Origin: Phycisphaerae bacterium
GTDB taxonomy: Bacteria > Planctomycetota > Phycisphaerae > UBA1845 > Fen-1342
Reading direction: 5' to 3'
Length of the DNA: 64,000 nucleotides
NCBI GenBank assembly: GCA_030612705.1
Contig: JAUWNI010000003.1
Span: 1 to 64,000, forward strand
Both the position numbers and the translations under genes were made by a program. The notes beneath the pieces are model-generated. The model saw nothing but the letters and a program-made list of their open reading frames with translations. It ran no database searches and had not been told where the DNA came from. Below are positions 1-8,870 of this stretch, piece by piece. Each line of letters opens with the position of its first letter. Positions within the stretch are counted from its first letter, which is position 1.

Positions 1-78
1 TAGCGTCGGGTCTCCGTGCCCGACGTAGCAAACGAACGGCTTTCGACGACCTACGTCGGGCACGGAGACCCGACGCTA
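1..78. repeat. Perfect 28-bp inverted repeat (palindromic element)
   Basis: The first 28 bases, starting TAGCGTCGGGTCTCC, return as an exact reverse complement at positions 51-78, with a 22-base loop between. The arms begin and end in TA, like the other palindromic elements of this window. It lies just after the gatD stop on that gene's strand and could fold in the transcript, but there is no T-run, so terminator function is not shown. The left edge is the window edge. Confidence 0.85.
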
Positions 79-108
79 CAACCCCGCAATACGATGTATG
101 ACAATGCA

Positions 109-1494
109 TTAGCGGTGCGTGCTGCGCAGAAAGTCCTGCACTTCCGGAATCCCGCCCTGGTAGATCAGATACCCGTTGTACGGCTCGCGATCCGTAATCT
201 CGTCGCTGATAGGCGTTTGCATGATCCGCTGAACCTCTTCGTGATCGTCACTCTGTCCCAGCGCCCAGCACAGCTTCATGTACGCGACCTCGGGCAACAT
301 GTTGGCGATCGGGACCACGCCCAATCCCATGATCTCCCGCCCGGTCTCGTAAACGTACATCTGCGTATAGCCCCACAGCGTCTGCACTGTCATGTAAATA
401 TGTACGTTCTTCTCGGCCGCGCGCGCCAACGCCGGGTACAGCGGCTTGTTAACGTGGCCCAGGCCGGTGCCGGCGATGACGATCCCCCGGTAGCCGGTGT
501 CGACAATCGCGTCGACCAGGTCCGCCCGCATCCCCGGGTAATAATAAAGAATCGTAACCTTGTCATTATAAACCGCGTTGATCTTGACACCGCGGTCATC
601 GCGGCGATGCGGGTAATCATCGTGCAGTGGGATGATCCGCTCGCGGTCGATCGTCGCCAGCGGAATGTCGCCCACCGTGCGGAACGTCGAGCGGTAGCTC
701 GAGTGCATCTTGCGCACCCGGCAGCCGCTATGCAGCAGCCCGTACTCGTCCGAGGTCGGGCCGAACATGCACACCATCACCCCCGCGATGTCGCCCTCCG
801 CCGCCGCCTTGACCGCATACATCAGGTTCAGGGCGGCGTCGGATGAAGGCCGGTCGGACGAGCGCTGCGACCCGACCATCACGATCGGGATCGGCGAGTT
901 CTGCACCATGAAAGTTAGCACGGCAGCAGTGTGGTGCATCGTGTCGGTTCCGTGACCGATCACGATCCCGTCGACGCCGGTCTCGATTTCCTCCCCGATT
1001 CGCTCGGCCAAGCGGATGTACTGCTCGCGGGCCATGTTTTCGCTGAAGACGCCGTAGAGCTTCTCGGTCTTAAGGTTGCAAATCTCGGCCAACTCGGGCA
1101 CCGAGCCGTACAGCTCGCCGGGCGAAAACGCCGGTATCACCGCCCCCGTGCGGTAATCCAGCCGACTGGCGATCGTGCCGCCCGTCCCGATCAGCTTGAC
1201 GTTCGGCTTGCCCGGATCGAACGGGAACTCCTTTTCCGGAATCTTGTAGTGCGCTTCGCGGCGACCGTGCTCGGTGATTCCGGTAATCGTCTCGGCCGCG
1301 ACGCCGATGTTGTACCCGCTGGCGAGCTTGAGCACGATGTGCCGGTCGTCGGCGGTCTCCGAGCGCGGCAGGATCAATCCCTTGAAGCCCCCGGTCGTCG
1401 ACTCGACCTCGACGTCGCTCCAGACGCCCACGCCGTGCTTTTTCAGCACCTTCGCTCCGGGGCCGCGATATCCCTTTAATGCTTCATCTGCCAT
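109..1494 (-). CDS. gatD: Archaeal-type Glu-tRNA(Gln) amidotransferase subunit D
   Basis: GatD is the asparaginase-like subunit of GatDE. It frees ammonia from glutamine, which GatE uses to convert Glu-tRNA(Gln) to Gln-tRNA(Gln) in the cytoplasm. The 461 residues match the archaeal family length. An N-terminal beta-barrel-like part (about 1-95) precedes a type I/II asparaginase domain. The first catalytic Thr lies in GTGGTIAS (103-110), the Thr-Asp pair in GHGTDT (180-185), and a conserved Lys near 229. The long N-terminal domain separates it from plain asparaginases. Start: ATG with AAGGA 7 nt upstream. It is the last gene of gatE, nucleotidyltransferase, gatD on the minus strand. Bacteria normally use GatCAB, so the family assignment is firm but its presence here is unusual. 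Confidence 0.93.
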   Translation of the reverse strand: MADEALKGYRGPGAKVLKKHGVGVWSDVEVESTTGGFKGLILPRSETADDRHIVLKLASGYNIGVAAETITGITEHGRREAHYKIPEKEFPFDPGKPNVKLIGTGGTIASRLDYRTGAVIPAFSPGELYGSVPELAEICNLKTEKLYGVFSENMAREQYIRLAERIGEEIETGVDGIVIGHGTDTMHHTAAVLTFMVQNSPIPIVMVGSQRSSDRPSSDAALNLMYAVKAAAEGDIAGVMVCMFGPTSDEYGLLHSGCRVRKMHSSYRSTFRTVGDIPLATIDRERIIPLHDDYPHRRDDRGVKINAVYNDKVTILYYYPGMRADLVDAIVDTGYRGIVIAGTGLGHVNKPLYPALARAAEKNVHIYMTVQTLWGYTQMYVYETGREIMGLGVVPIANMLPEVAYMKLCWALGQSDDHEEVQRIMQTPISDEITDREPYNGYLIYQGGIPEVQDFLRSTHR

Positions 1495-1542
1495 GTTTGA
1501 TCCTTACAGCAACTCTCCATCATAGTAGGGTGGCCGTCCAGG

Positions 1543-1851
1543 TCACGCGGCATAAACAGGAATCCGGCTCTGGTTTACTCGTCGGATGAAATAAGGGTTT
1601 CGCATGGCATTGATTGAGACGAGATCAACCCGGCGTTGAAATAATTCCTCTAACGCTTCGAGTAAGCCGAAATAGGCGTCAAAGTGTTCGCCGGGCTTCA
1701 GCGGCAGGAACTCGACCAGGAAATCCAGGTCGCTGGTCTCGGGATCGAAGCTCCCGTCCGCCGCCGAGCCGAAGAACTCGAGGCGCCGGACGCGGAACTT
1801 GCGGCAAAGCTCGTCCAACTCCGTTCGTTTGTCCTCAACCAGACGATCCAT
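1543..1851 (-). CDS. MntA-like minimal nucleotidyltransferase, orphan
   Basis: A 102-residue protein of the DNA polymerase beta superfamily. The signature GSAADGS followed by SDLDF (residues 28-43) gives the Gly-Ser and two metal-binding Asp residues (D41, D43) expected for transfer of NMP to a target. Family members are usually the antitoxin half of HepT-MntA pairs, in which MntA AMPylates the HEPN toxin. No HEPN gene lies on either side: the neighbours are gatD 48 bp downstream and gatE upstream. It is therefore an orphan, or its partner is elsewhere. Its position between the two subunits of one enzyme is odd. The fold is clear; the target is unknown. Confidence 0.8.
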   Translation of the reverse strand: MDRLVEDKRTELDELCRKFRVRRLEFFGSAADGSFDPETSDLDFLVEFLPLKPGEHFDAYFGLLEALEELFQRRVDLVSINAMRNPYFIRRVNQSRIPVYAA

Positions 1852-1904
1852 GATGCCGCTCCCGGCGCCATCTTAGCCCTACTCGGTTATTCAGTCACGC
1901 TTGC

Positions 1905-2036
1905 CGCGGGGAGTAGCATTTACCCTTCCCGGAGGACCGTGCGGACTGAAGTCCGCGGCTCTTCCGAAAGACCGGGCGGACTGAAGTCCGCGGCGCTTCC
2001 GAAGGACCGCGCGGACTGAAGTCCGCGGCTCTTCGC
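1905..2036. repeat. Tandem copies of the GGACTGAAGTCC palindrome (family A interior)
   Basis: Between gatE and the nucleotidyltransferase gene, the unit GCGGACTGAAGTCCGCGGC occurs three times about 36 bases apart, joined by CTTCCGAAAGACCG-like spacers. The stretch before it (GGGAGTAGCATTTACCC) is the reverse complement of the middle of the family A elements at 18902, 37920 and 39778. This looks like a rearranged family A remnant without terminal repeats. Confidence 0.8.
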
Positions 2037-2078
2037 TGTTTCCCATAGTCGACGTATTTGTGAAACAGAGCGAGGGGG

Positions 2079-4055
2079 CTACGCCCCTTTCGCGACGGCC
2101 GTGCTCTGCCGATCGCTCAGTCGTTCTTCCAATACCTGCGCCAAGCGTTTCCCGTCGATCCGGCCGATCAACGCTCCCATCAACTGCCCCATCAAATAAC
2201 GGTGCTTCTTCTCGGCGGTCGCGAAGGGCCTGGACCCGGCCCGTTCGATCGCGCCGGCGATGGCGGCGTTCAGCTCGTCTTCCGGTATCGGGTGGATCCT
2301 CAATTCATCGAGCAGCCGTGTAACGCGCGATTCGGCACCGGCCCGCGGAGCCGGAGCTTTCAGCAACATCTCGATCAGCTCGGGCACGCCCTCGCGGGCC
2401 AAACGCCCGTCCGCGCGTGCCTTGAAAACTCCGAACAGCTCCTCGTTCGAAAGCCGCTCCGGCCTCAGCCCCTCCCGTCGAAACATCTTGAGCCGTTGAA
2501 ACAGTACCACCGCCGCAAAACGCGGATCCACCCCGAGCTCGCCGACAATGCGGTCGAACAGTCCCGCCAGCGGCGACATGCACATCGGATGAATCAGTTC
2601 CTCGGGCAGACTCATCTCGCGATAACGCGCCTCGCGGTCCCAGACATATTCCGGCAAACCCGGCCGAATCCGCTCGATCCGCTCCGGCGGGATCTCGATC
2701 GGCGGAAGGTCCGTGTCCGGATACATCCGGTCCGCGCCCGGCAAGACCCGCTCGAAGCCGTTCGTGCCGTCCTTGAGCGCCTGCCGCGTGTCGTTCGGGA
2801 CACCCTCGGTCGCCTCGCGAGCGCGCAGCGCGATCTCGTTGCAAGCCATCTCGGTGTCACGCTGGTCGCCCCAGACGAGCATCAGGGCGTCATTCGCGTT
2901 CGACTCGGTTTTTTTACGAAGCTGCTTCCAGTCCCGCGCCGGAATCGACTCCGCCGCCGTGTCCGAATGCACGATATTCGGCAGTTTCGTCAGGCAAGCG
3001 ACGACGCGAACGCGGTCGGAAAACTCGCTCGCGAAGTTGGTGTGCTCCTGCGTCGGATGGCTCAGCAGCCCCGCGAAGCCCTTGAGCACCACGCACTTGA
3101 CGCACAGCCCTTCGGCCAAGGCCGCCCGGATCGGCCCGTACGTCGCCTTGGACACCAGTCGGGAAACATCGTGCGCCGTGTGTGCAAACGTCTCCGGCGT
3201 TACCCCCCGCCGCTTCAGTTCCCGCCGAATCTCGAGCAACGCGCACTGCCGCATCGCTTCGTTGTAAACCAAGTGCGGAATTCGCCAGATTTGCGGAACC
3301 CCTTTGATCTCCACCCGCGTGCCCCCGCGAACACTGACGTTGACATCCTCGCGACCCGCCCCGTAACCGGTCCGAACCTTCCCCATGCTCCGGCACAGCA
3401 TCCGAATAATCTGGCAAACGTCCGCCGTCTCCTGGGGCGTATGCATGTCCGGCTCGGTTACCGCCTCGATCAACGGCATCCCAAGCCGGTCGGTTAGAAA
3501 GACCCGATCGTGTCCGATGTCGGAGACCTCGCGGCAGGCGTCTTCCTCGATGCTGAGCTGCCTGATGCCGATCCGGCGGTCTTTATAGGGAATCCAGCCG
3601 TCCACCCCGAGGATTGCCGATCGCTGGAACCCGGTCGGGATCGACCCGTCCAGGTATTGCTTCCGCGCGATGTGCAACTCGCCGACCATGTTCAGCCGCA
3701 GCAGCAGCGACAACTCGATCGCGATGTCGAGCGACTCCTCGTCGAGCATAAACGGCGGCGTGTCGTCGAATTCGTACGTGCAGACCGTTTCGTGATGGAT
3801 CCGGTAGTAAATGTTCTTCCGCGTTTTTTTCTCCATCAACGCCGTGCCGTCGTATTCACCCAGTTCCGACAGCGTCGGCCGCATGTGACGCAGGATCTCC
3901 GAGTCGTACTCGTTGCTATAACGGCCCGCCGGGCAGCGGCAAAACAGTTTCCGCTTGGTCAGCAACTGCTGATGAACTTCGAGCCCGCACTTTAGACCAA
4001 TGTTGGCATAGTCCTCGGGGGTCATCTCATCGAATGGTTTAAAGCTTGCCAGCAT
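2079..4055 (-). CDS. gatE: Archaeal-type Glu-tRNA(Gln) amidotransferase subunit E
   Basis: GatE binds Glu-tRNA(Gln), phosphorylates the glutamyl group and amidates it with ammonia from GatD. The 658-residue protein opens with the GatB/GatE cradle (GLEVHQQL, then Cys-rich FCRCP, a likely zinc site). It carries a central block of about 130 residues (near 265-395) resembling the GAD domain shared with bacterial AspRS, and ends in a helical YqeY-like tail for tRNA binding. The GAD insertion and the length above 600 distinguish GatE from GatB (about 480). The start chosen is ATG 4055, preceded by GAGGA; an upstream in-frame start would add 17 unlikely residues. The gene is first in a minus-strand set with the nucleotidyltransferase and gatD. 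Confidence 0.93.
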   Translation of the reverse strand: MLASFKPFDEMTPEDYANIGLKCGLEVHQQLLTKRKLFCRCPAGRYSNEYDSEILRHMRPTLSELGEYDGTALMEKKTRKNIYYRIHHETVCTYEFDDTPPFMLDEESLDIAIELSLLLRLNMVGELHIARKQYLDGSIPTGFQRSAILGVDGWIPYKDRRIGIRQLSIEEDACREVSDIGHDRVFLTDRLGMPLIEAVTEPDMHTPQETADVCQIIRMLCRSMGKVRTGYGAGREDVNVSVRGGTRVEIKGVPQIWRIPHLVYNEAMRQCALLEIRRELKRRGVTPETFAHTAHDVSRLVSKATYGPIRAALAEGLCVKCVVLKGFAGLLSHPTQEHTNFASEFSDRVRVVACLTKLPNIVHSDTAAESIPARDWKQLRKKTESNANDALMLVWGDQRDTEMACNEIALRAREATEGVPNDTRQALKDGTNGFERVLPGADRMYPDTDLPPIEIPPERIERIRPGLPEYVWDREARYREMSLPEELIHPMCMSPLAGLFDRIVGELGVDPRFAAVVLFQRLKMFRREGLRPERLSNEELFGVFKARADGRLAREGVPELIEMLLKAPAPRAGAESRVTRLLDELRIHPIPEDELNAAIAGAIERAGSRPFATAEKKHRYLMGQLMGALIGRIDGKRLAQVLEERLSDRQSTAVAKGA

Positions 4056-4106
4056 ATTCCTCGTCCATCCCCTGGGGATGTCCCTCCAAGAACACAGGAA
4101 ACACAC

Positions 4107-4600
4107 ATTCTAGGAAACCGCATTCCCGGAAGCAAATCCATCAAGGGTGCGTGACCGTCAGGGCGGGCCGGAAGCCGGTTTGGGAAAACAGGGAACCATC
4201 GATGAGGGGGGAGGATGAGGAGGCCGCATAGCCCCGCGGGGGCGGCAGTTAATAGCCGGGGGCGTCAGCCCCCGGAACGTATGCACACGACAAACGCAGC
4301 CCCGGAGGGGCGGCAGGAAGGCTCGATCGCCACGGATATCTGTCGCCCCTCCGGGGCTTATCCCCTCGCGCCAACGCTTCCGGGGGCTTACGCCCCCGGC
4401 TATTGACTTTCGCCCTTTCAGGGCTGCGACCCGCGTATTCCGGAACGGGGTTTGGCCGGTTGGAGCTATCGTTTCTCGATGTGTTGGCGCCGGCCAACTC
4501 GGAAACTTAACGCCGCCCCGTCATCCGACGCGCCTGCATTCCGCCAGCGAATTTCAACCCGCCGATCCTGTCATGCACCCACCCATCAACTCGCTCGCCG
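4107..4600. repeat. Nested GC-rich inverted repeats with planctomycete-like units
   Basis: This gene-free stretch holds an outer inverted repeat (TAATAGCCGGGGGCGTCAGC at 4250 against GGGGGCTTACGCCCCCGGC near 4382-4400). Nested inside it are AGCCCCGGAGGGGCGGCAG (4298-4315) and TGTCGCCCCTCCGGGGCTTA (4341-4360). CGCCCTTTCAGGGCTGCG follows at about 4412. Units of this kind are abundant in planctomycete genomes. The short ORFs here just read through the repeats. Confidence 0.75.
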
Positions 4601-4812
4601 CCGTTTGGGTGAGCGTCAGGAAAGGAGGCAACGCCTGAATGTCATTCCGACCGCGTCCGCCAGGGGCGGCGCGCGGAGGAATCTTACCCAGACCTGAGTC
4701 CCGGCTTGCGATCTTACTCCACGGGCGTCTCGCCTGTGTGTTCGTTGGGCGCGGCTCTCTCACAGGCGAGACGCCTGTGCCACCCTGGGTTTTGGTTGCG
4801 GCCAACGGCCGC
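4590..4812. repeat. GTCATTCCGA repeat fragment plus GGCGAGACGCC hairpin
   Basis: Positions 4641-4683 carry GTCATTCCGACCGCGTCC and GAGGAATCTTACCC, one half of a dispersed element also seen near 16525, 22362, 43400 and 60804. A separate hairpin follows: GGCGTCTCGCCTGTG (4724-4738) pairs with CACAGGCGAGACGCC (4761-4775), and the tail ACGCCTGTGCCACCC recurs at 43689. It lies directly after the stop of the M16 gene on that gene's strand. Confidence 0.7.
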
Positions 4813-4822
4813 GCTGTGCAAC

Positions 4823-6805
4823 CTATGGTCTCATGCTCTCGTCGCGCGGATCCCAGGGGTTTGAGACGCTCCGCCCGAGCAGATCGGCGATGGCGGCGGC
4901 ACTGTCCAGCGACAGGAGGCGGTTGATCCGGGCCTGTTGCCGGGTGCCGTCTTTCTCGCGACCCGGAGGGGTTTCGGTCGTTGAAGTCATCCGACCCGGG
5001 GGAACTTGCCAATCGGCCCAGACCGCTTCGACGGCTTCGATAACCTCGGCGGGCTTGACGTTGCCCACCACCAGGACCTCGACGGCACGAATCATCCCGA
5101 GGTGCCGTCTTGCTTCACGGGCGGGGTGCCGGACGAGTTCGGCCTGTAACTCGATCATCTGGGCGACGCGCGTTGCCGGTCCGCGCGATTCCAGGCCCGG
5201 TCGCGGTTCTTGTAACAGCGGAAACAGGTCGAGCCCGTGATACGATAGGTAGTCGCGAAGCTGATCCGCCGAGTGCAGCGTCGATCCGACGGCCGTCAGT
5301 ACCCCCAATGATTCCCGCGGCGATTCGGTGGACGTCAACAGTGTGCGAACATTCGTCGGCTCCAAGGCGGGCACGGCACAAACCGTGATCTTCACACCGT
5401 TGCCGAGTTCGTGCGTTGAGATAGTCGCGTGTGACTCAGGCGATTCGACTGCCGGCACGTTCGCGGCGTGCGCTTTAAGCAAATCCGGAGCCGCGGCGTT
5501 GTCGAGTTGCTTCGACGGTTCGTGGGGCTTGATCGGTTTCTTTTCAACCGGAACCTGTCGCGGCAGATGCACCGTTCGCACGTTGCGTAAACCGGCGGCC
5601 GCCTGTTGTAGATCGGGCACGCCGACTCGCGCGGCCCGTGAAAGCCCGAATTGCGCCAGCAGCAGATCGCCGGCGATCACTTCATGCGCGGCCAGGACCT
5701 TGGCCCGGTCGCCGAAGCGAGCCCGGCGGAGAAGCGCGTCACGTCCGGCCAGCGCTCGGGCGCGGTTGTGCTCGATCTCGGATGGAATGCCTTGCGCTGC
5801 TTTCGCCAGTTCTTCATCGACGGTCGTGGTGAGTTCGTACAAGTGGGATCGACTCACGCCATCGTCGGCGTCGATCGACAGCACCAGCAGTCCGTCGTCA
5901 CGCCACGCGTAACGCTTCCACCGCGGCGGTTCGCAATTCATCTCCGCAAGTCGGCGATAGAGCGGCCCGTCCACCGGGTTGCACAGCCGCTGCATCAAAA
6001 CGTCTATCGCCGCGTTTGCGAAGTACCCCAGCGGCGGCGTTCTCCAGGCGATCGTCATGCCGATGCGATCCGCGTCCGAAACAGAAACACGGATCGTTTC
6101 CGTCTTCAGCCGCGGCGGCTCGGTTCGCGGCGGCGGCTCGGTCGATTGCAACTTGCCGAATCGTTGCCGAACCTGATCCAGTACACGGACCGTCGAGACA
6201 TCGCCGATTACAAACAGCGTGGCATTGGCTGCCACGAACCAACGTCGCAAAAAATCATTCGCCTCATCAGGCGACAAATCTTTCACTGATTGCGCCACCA
6301 ACTCCGGCGGGTGTTCGTATGGGTGATCGGGAAACATCGCCGATAGCACGTGCCGCGTCACGACGCGGTTCGGATCGTCCGCCTCGGCGGCGTATTCGCG
6401 GGCGGCGAGTGCCCGTGCCTGTTCGAGCATCTCGGCTGAAAGCGTCAGCGGTTGCACGCGCGCCGCTTCGATATCCAACACATATTCGAGGAAGTTCGGC
6501 GGCAGGACGGACGAGAAGTAGCACGCGTCGCGCTCGGTTCGGCTTTCAAAACGCAGGCCGGCCGAGCGCAGCTTCAACGCCGCCGAGTCCCGATGTTCGA
6601 GAATCGATCGAACGACGTGGCACATCCCCGGCTGGTTCGGCGGATCGCCGGCCGACCCCACGCGATACCAGAGCTGCACGCTCACCAGCGGCAGCGTGTG
6701 GTCTTCGACGATTACGACCCGCGGCCCGTTATCCAGTCGTTCGAAACGTGGTAAAACCTGGTCCGTCTGCAATAATGCGATTATGACGACAGGCCAAAGC
6801 GACAC
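4823..6805 (-). CDS. Secreted M16 family (insulinase-like) protein, zinc motif degenerate
   Basis: The 660-residue protein begins with a short signal sequence (about residues 1-15), followed by two M16-like halves joined by a linker of low complexity. M16 proteases bind zinc through HxxEH near the N-terminus. Here the aligned position reads GMCHVVRSILEH (residues 60-71): the first His is kept but the Glu-His pair is replaced by Arg-Ser, so hydrolytic activity is unlikely. In many M16 pairs one member is an inactive partner; no active partner gene is nearby. The C-terminal half seems short and ends in a Pro/Arg-rich tail. It is divergent from pilB, with a 193-bp spacer. Confidence 0.78.
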   Translation of the reverse strand: MSLWPVVIIALLQTDQVLPRFERLDNGPRVVIVEDHTLPLVSVQLWYRVGSAGDPPNQPGMCHVVRSILEHRDSAALKLRSAGLRFESRTERDACYFSSVLPPNFLEYVLDIEAARVQPLTLSAEMLEQARALAAREYAAEADDPNRVVTRHVLSAMFPDHPYEHPPELVAQSVKDLSPDEANDFLRRWFVAANATLFVIGDVSTVRVLDQVRQRFGKLQSTEPPPRTEPPRLKTETIRVSVSDADRIGMTIAWRTPPLGYFANAAIDVLMQRLCNPVDGPLYRRLAEMNCEPPRWKRYAWRDDGLLVLSIDADDGVSRSHLYELTTTVDEELAKAAQGIPSEIEHNRARALAGRDALLRRARFGDRAKVLAAHEVIAGDLLLAQFGLSRAARVGVPDLQQAAAGLRNVRTVHLPRQVPVEKKPIKPHEPSKQLDNAAAPDLLKAHAANVPAVESPESHATISTHELGNGVKITVCAVPALEPTNVRTLLTSTESPRESLGVLTAVGSTLHSADQLRDYLSYHGLDLFPLLQEPRPGLESRGPATRVAQMIELQAELVRHPAREARRHLGMIRAVEVLVVGNVKPAEVIEAVEAVWADWQVPPGRMTSTTETPPGREKDGTRQQARINRLLSLDSAAAIADLLGRSVSNPWDPRDESMRP

Positions 6806-6998
6806 GGCGACCTCCGGAGCGAGTGGCGGGCTTGACGGCTCGGATTGTCGCGGACAACGCGGGTGTTATCCACCGGGTTCAAAAACTTCACCGCCGACGT
6901 GCAATCGCTGGGGGTCCGGTGCATATAAAGGACAGGGAGCGAAGCGCGCGGAGTATGATGTGTATTCGTAAGTCTTGTCCCATCAAGAGGTTGACGAA

Positions 6999-8675
6999 AT
7001 GCCGCTCGGGGAAATACTTGTAACCAAGGGCCTGATCACCGACGAACAACTCGAAGAGGCCACCAATCAGCAGTCGTCCAGCGAGCGGCTGGACCAGGTG
7101 TTGGTCCGCACCGGACTGGTCAAAGAACGTGAAATGCTCAAGGTCTACAGCGAGCGTTTCTCTATGCCGGTCGTCGAGCTCTCCGAAAGCGAGATCGACC
7201 GCTTGCTGATCAGACAGGTGCCCAGTCGGCTTGTCCACAAGTACGGGCTAATGCCGATCAAACGTAACGGCAAGGAGATCCGTGTCGCGACCTCCGACCC
7301 ATTCAACATGTACGCCATCGACGACCTCCGCGCCTCGGTCAACATGCCGGTCGAGACCGTTCTGGCCACGCGAACCGAAATTCACAAGATGATCAAGGCG
7401 TTCTACGGCGTGGCGGGTGACGTGCTGACGGAGATGGTCGCGGACGCCGGCGAAATCGAGGTGATCGACGAGCAGCGGATCGAGTCCGAGGACCTCGACG
7501 TGCAGATGGCCCAGGAGGCCTCGGTCATCAAGCTCGTCAACGAGATTCTGATCGAGGCCATCGACCAGCGGGCCAGCGATATCCATTTCGAGCCGTTCGA
7601 GCACGACTTCACCGTCCGCTACCGGGTCGACGGCGTATTGCACTACGCCAACGTCCCGCCCGAGATCCGCCGGTTTCAGAACGCCGTCATCAGCCGAATC
7701 AAAATCCTCTCCGGCTTGAACATTGCTGAAAAGCGTCTGCCCCAGGACGGCGGCATCAAGCTGCGGGCCCACGGCCGCGAGATCGACCTGCGTGTCAGCA
7801 TCATCCCGATGGCGTTCGGCGAGGGGGTCGTGCTGCGTATCCTGGACCGCACCGCCGTCAATCTGGATCTGCACGATCTGGGTATGGGTGGCGACGTCTT
7901 CGAACGCTTCGACGAGATGATTCACTGCCCGCACGGGATCATCCTGGTCACCGGACCGACCGGCTCGGGCAAGACGACCACGCTTTACGCGGCCCTCAGC
8001 TCGATCGTCAGCAGCGAATTGAAGATCCTGACGATCGAGGACCCGATCGAGTATTACCTCGAAGGCATCAACCAGATTCAGGTGCTGCAAAAGGTCGGGC
8101 TCACCTTCGCCCGGGCGATGCGGTCGTTCCTGCGGCACGACCCGGACGTGATTCTGGTCGGCGAGATTCGCGACCTGGAGACCGCCGAGACCGCCGTCAA
8201 CGCCTCGTTGACCGGCCACCTGGTCTTCAGCACGCTGCACACGAACGATTCGGTGTCGGCGATGACGCGTCTGCTGGACATGGGCGTCGAGCCGTTTTTG
8301 ATTTCCAGCGCGGTCGAGGGCGTGCTGGCCCAGCGTCTGGTCCGGACGATCTGCCCGAACTGCCGCGAGCAGTGGATACCGGAAGACCCCGACACGTTGC
8401 CGAAAGACTTCGGCTACAAGAAGAGCGATGTACTGTACTATGGTGCCGGCTGCCGCGATTGCCGTAACACCGGCTTCTCCGGCCGCCGGGCGGTCTACGA
8501 GCTGCTCGCCTTCAACGACGAACTGCGTGAGATGATTTTGCAACGCCGATCGGTGGCCGAGATGATTCCCGTCGGTCAAAAGAACGGCATGCGCCTGCTG
8601 CGTGACGAGGGTTGGCGAGTAGTCCGCGCCGGCCACACGACGGCACGGGAGGTCCTCCGTTCGACGAAGGCATAG
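6999..8675 (+). CDS. pilB: Type IV pilus assembly / type II secretion ATPase (PilB/GspE)
   Basis: This is the hexameric cytoplasmic ATPase that powers pilin polymerisation. The 558 residues contain an N-terminal MshEN-like region (GEILVTKGLITDEQL), a second N-terminal domain and the secretion ATPase core. Walker A is GPTGSGKT (319-326), Walker B is in DPDVILVGEIRD (near 381), and an Asp box and His box lie between. A four-cysteine zinc site (CPNC near 452 and CRDC near 485) is typical of PilB. The ATG at 6999 is preferred over TTG 6975 because AAGAGG lies 9 nt upstream. Pilin, PilC and PilM genes are not in the window. PilT and a degenerate homologue follow on the same strand. Confidence 0.92.
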   Translation: MPLGEILVTKGLITDEQLEEATNQQSSSERLDQVLVRTGLVKEREMLKVYSERFSMPVVELSESEIDRLLIRQVPSRLVHKYGLMPIKRNGKEIRVATSDPFNMYAIDDLRASVNMPVETVLATRTEIHKMIKAFYGVAGDVLTEMVADAGEIEVIDEQRIESEDLDVQMAQEASVIKLVNEILIEAIDQRASDIHFEPFEHDFTVRYRVDGVLHYANVPPEIRRFQNAVISRIKILSGLNIAEKRLPQDGGIKLRAHGREIDLRVSIIPMAFGEGVVLRILDRTAVNLDLHDLGMGGDVFERFDEMIHCPHGIILVTGPTGSGKTTTLYAALSSIVSSELKILTIEDPIEYYLEGINQIQVLQKVGLTFARAMRSFLRHDPDVILVGEIRDLETAETAVNASLTGHLVFSTLHTNDSVSAMTRLLDMGVEPFLISSAVEGVLAQRLVRTICPNCREQWIPEDPDTLPKDFGYKKSDVLYYGAGCRDCRNTGFSGRRAVYELLAFNDELREMILQRRSVAEMIPVGQKNGMRLLRDEGWRVVRAGHTTAREVLRSTKA

Positions 8676-8689
8676 CGGCGGGGGATGTC

Positions 8690-8870
8690 GAATTGCGGAT
8701 TGCGGATTGCGGAATTCGGATTGGAAATTTGAGATTTGAGATTTGAGATTTGAGATCCGCAATCAGCATTCCCTATCCCGCAACCTGTATGCCCCATCAA
8801 CAATCCGCAATCGTCAATCGGCAATCCGCAATCCCCAATCCGCAATCGGCAACGGGTAGCTAGGTCGCTT
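8690..8870. repeat. Low-complexity short tandem repeats between pilB and pilT
   Basis: The 332-bp gap between pilB and pilT holds direct repeats of GCGGATT and ATTTGAG (four to five consecutive copies near 8725-8755). Reversed units AATCCGCAATC and CAATCGGCAATC follow up to about 8860, so the two halves form an inverted, microsatellite-like block. No gene is seen. The remaining 140 bases run to the pilT ribosome site GGAAGGG. Confidence 0.8.

Noticed and set aside
1905-2036. Possible CRISPR array of GGACTGAAGTCC units
   Set aside because: There are three copies with near-identical spacers, and the unit is the interior of the family A palindrome found elsewhere.
2202-3497. 431-residue open frame opposite gatE
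   Set aside because: GatE on the other strand is conserved along its whole length. The frame's protein is Arg/Pro/Gln-rich with no domain, as expected for antisense frames in GC-rich genes.
4215-4500. Two small open frames (63 and 82 residues) on opposite strands
   Set aside because: Both translate the nested GC-rich inverted repeat.
7248-8762. 504-residue open frame opposite pilB
   Set aside because: Antisense shadow of a clear secretion ATPase; it also runs into the low-complexity repeat at its start.
8690-8860. Possible CRISPR array between pilB and pilT
   Set aside because: The repeated units are only 7-11 bases and directly adjacent, with no regular spacers and no cas genes.
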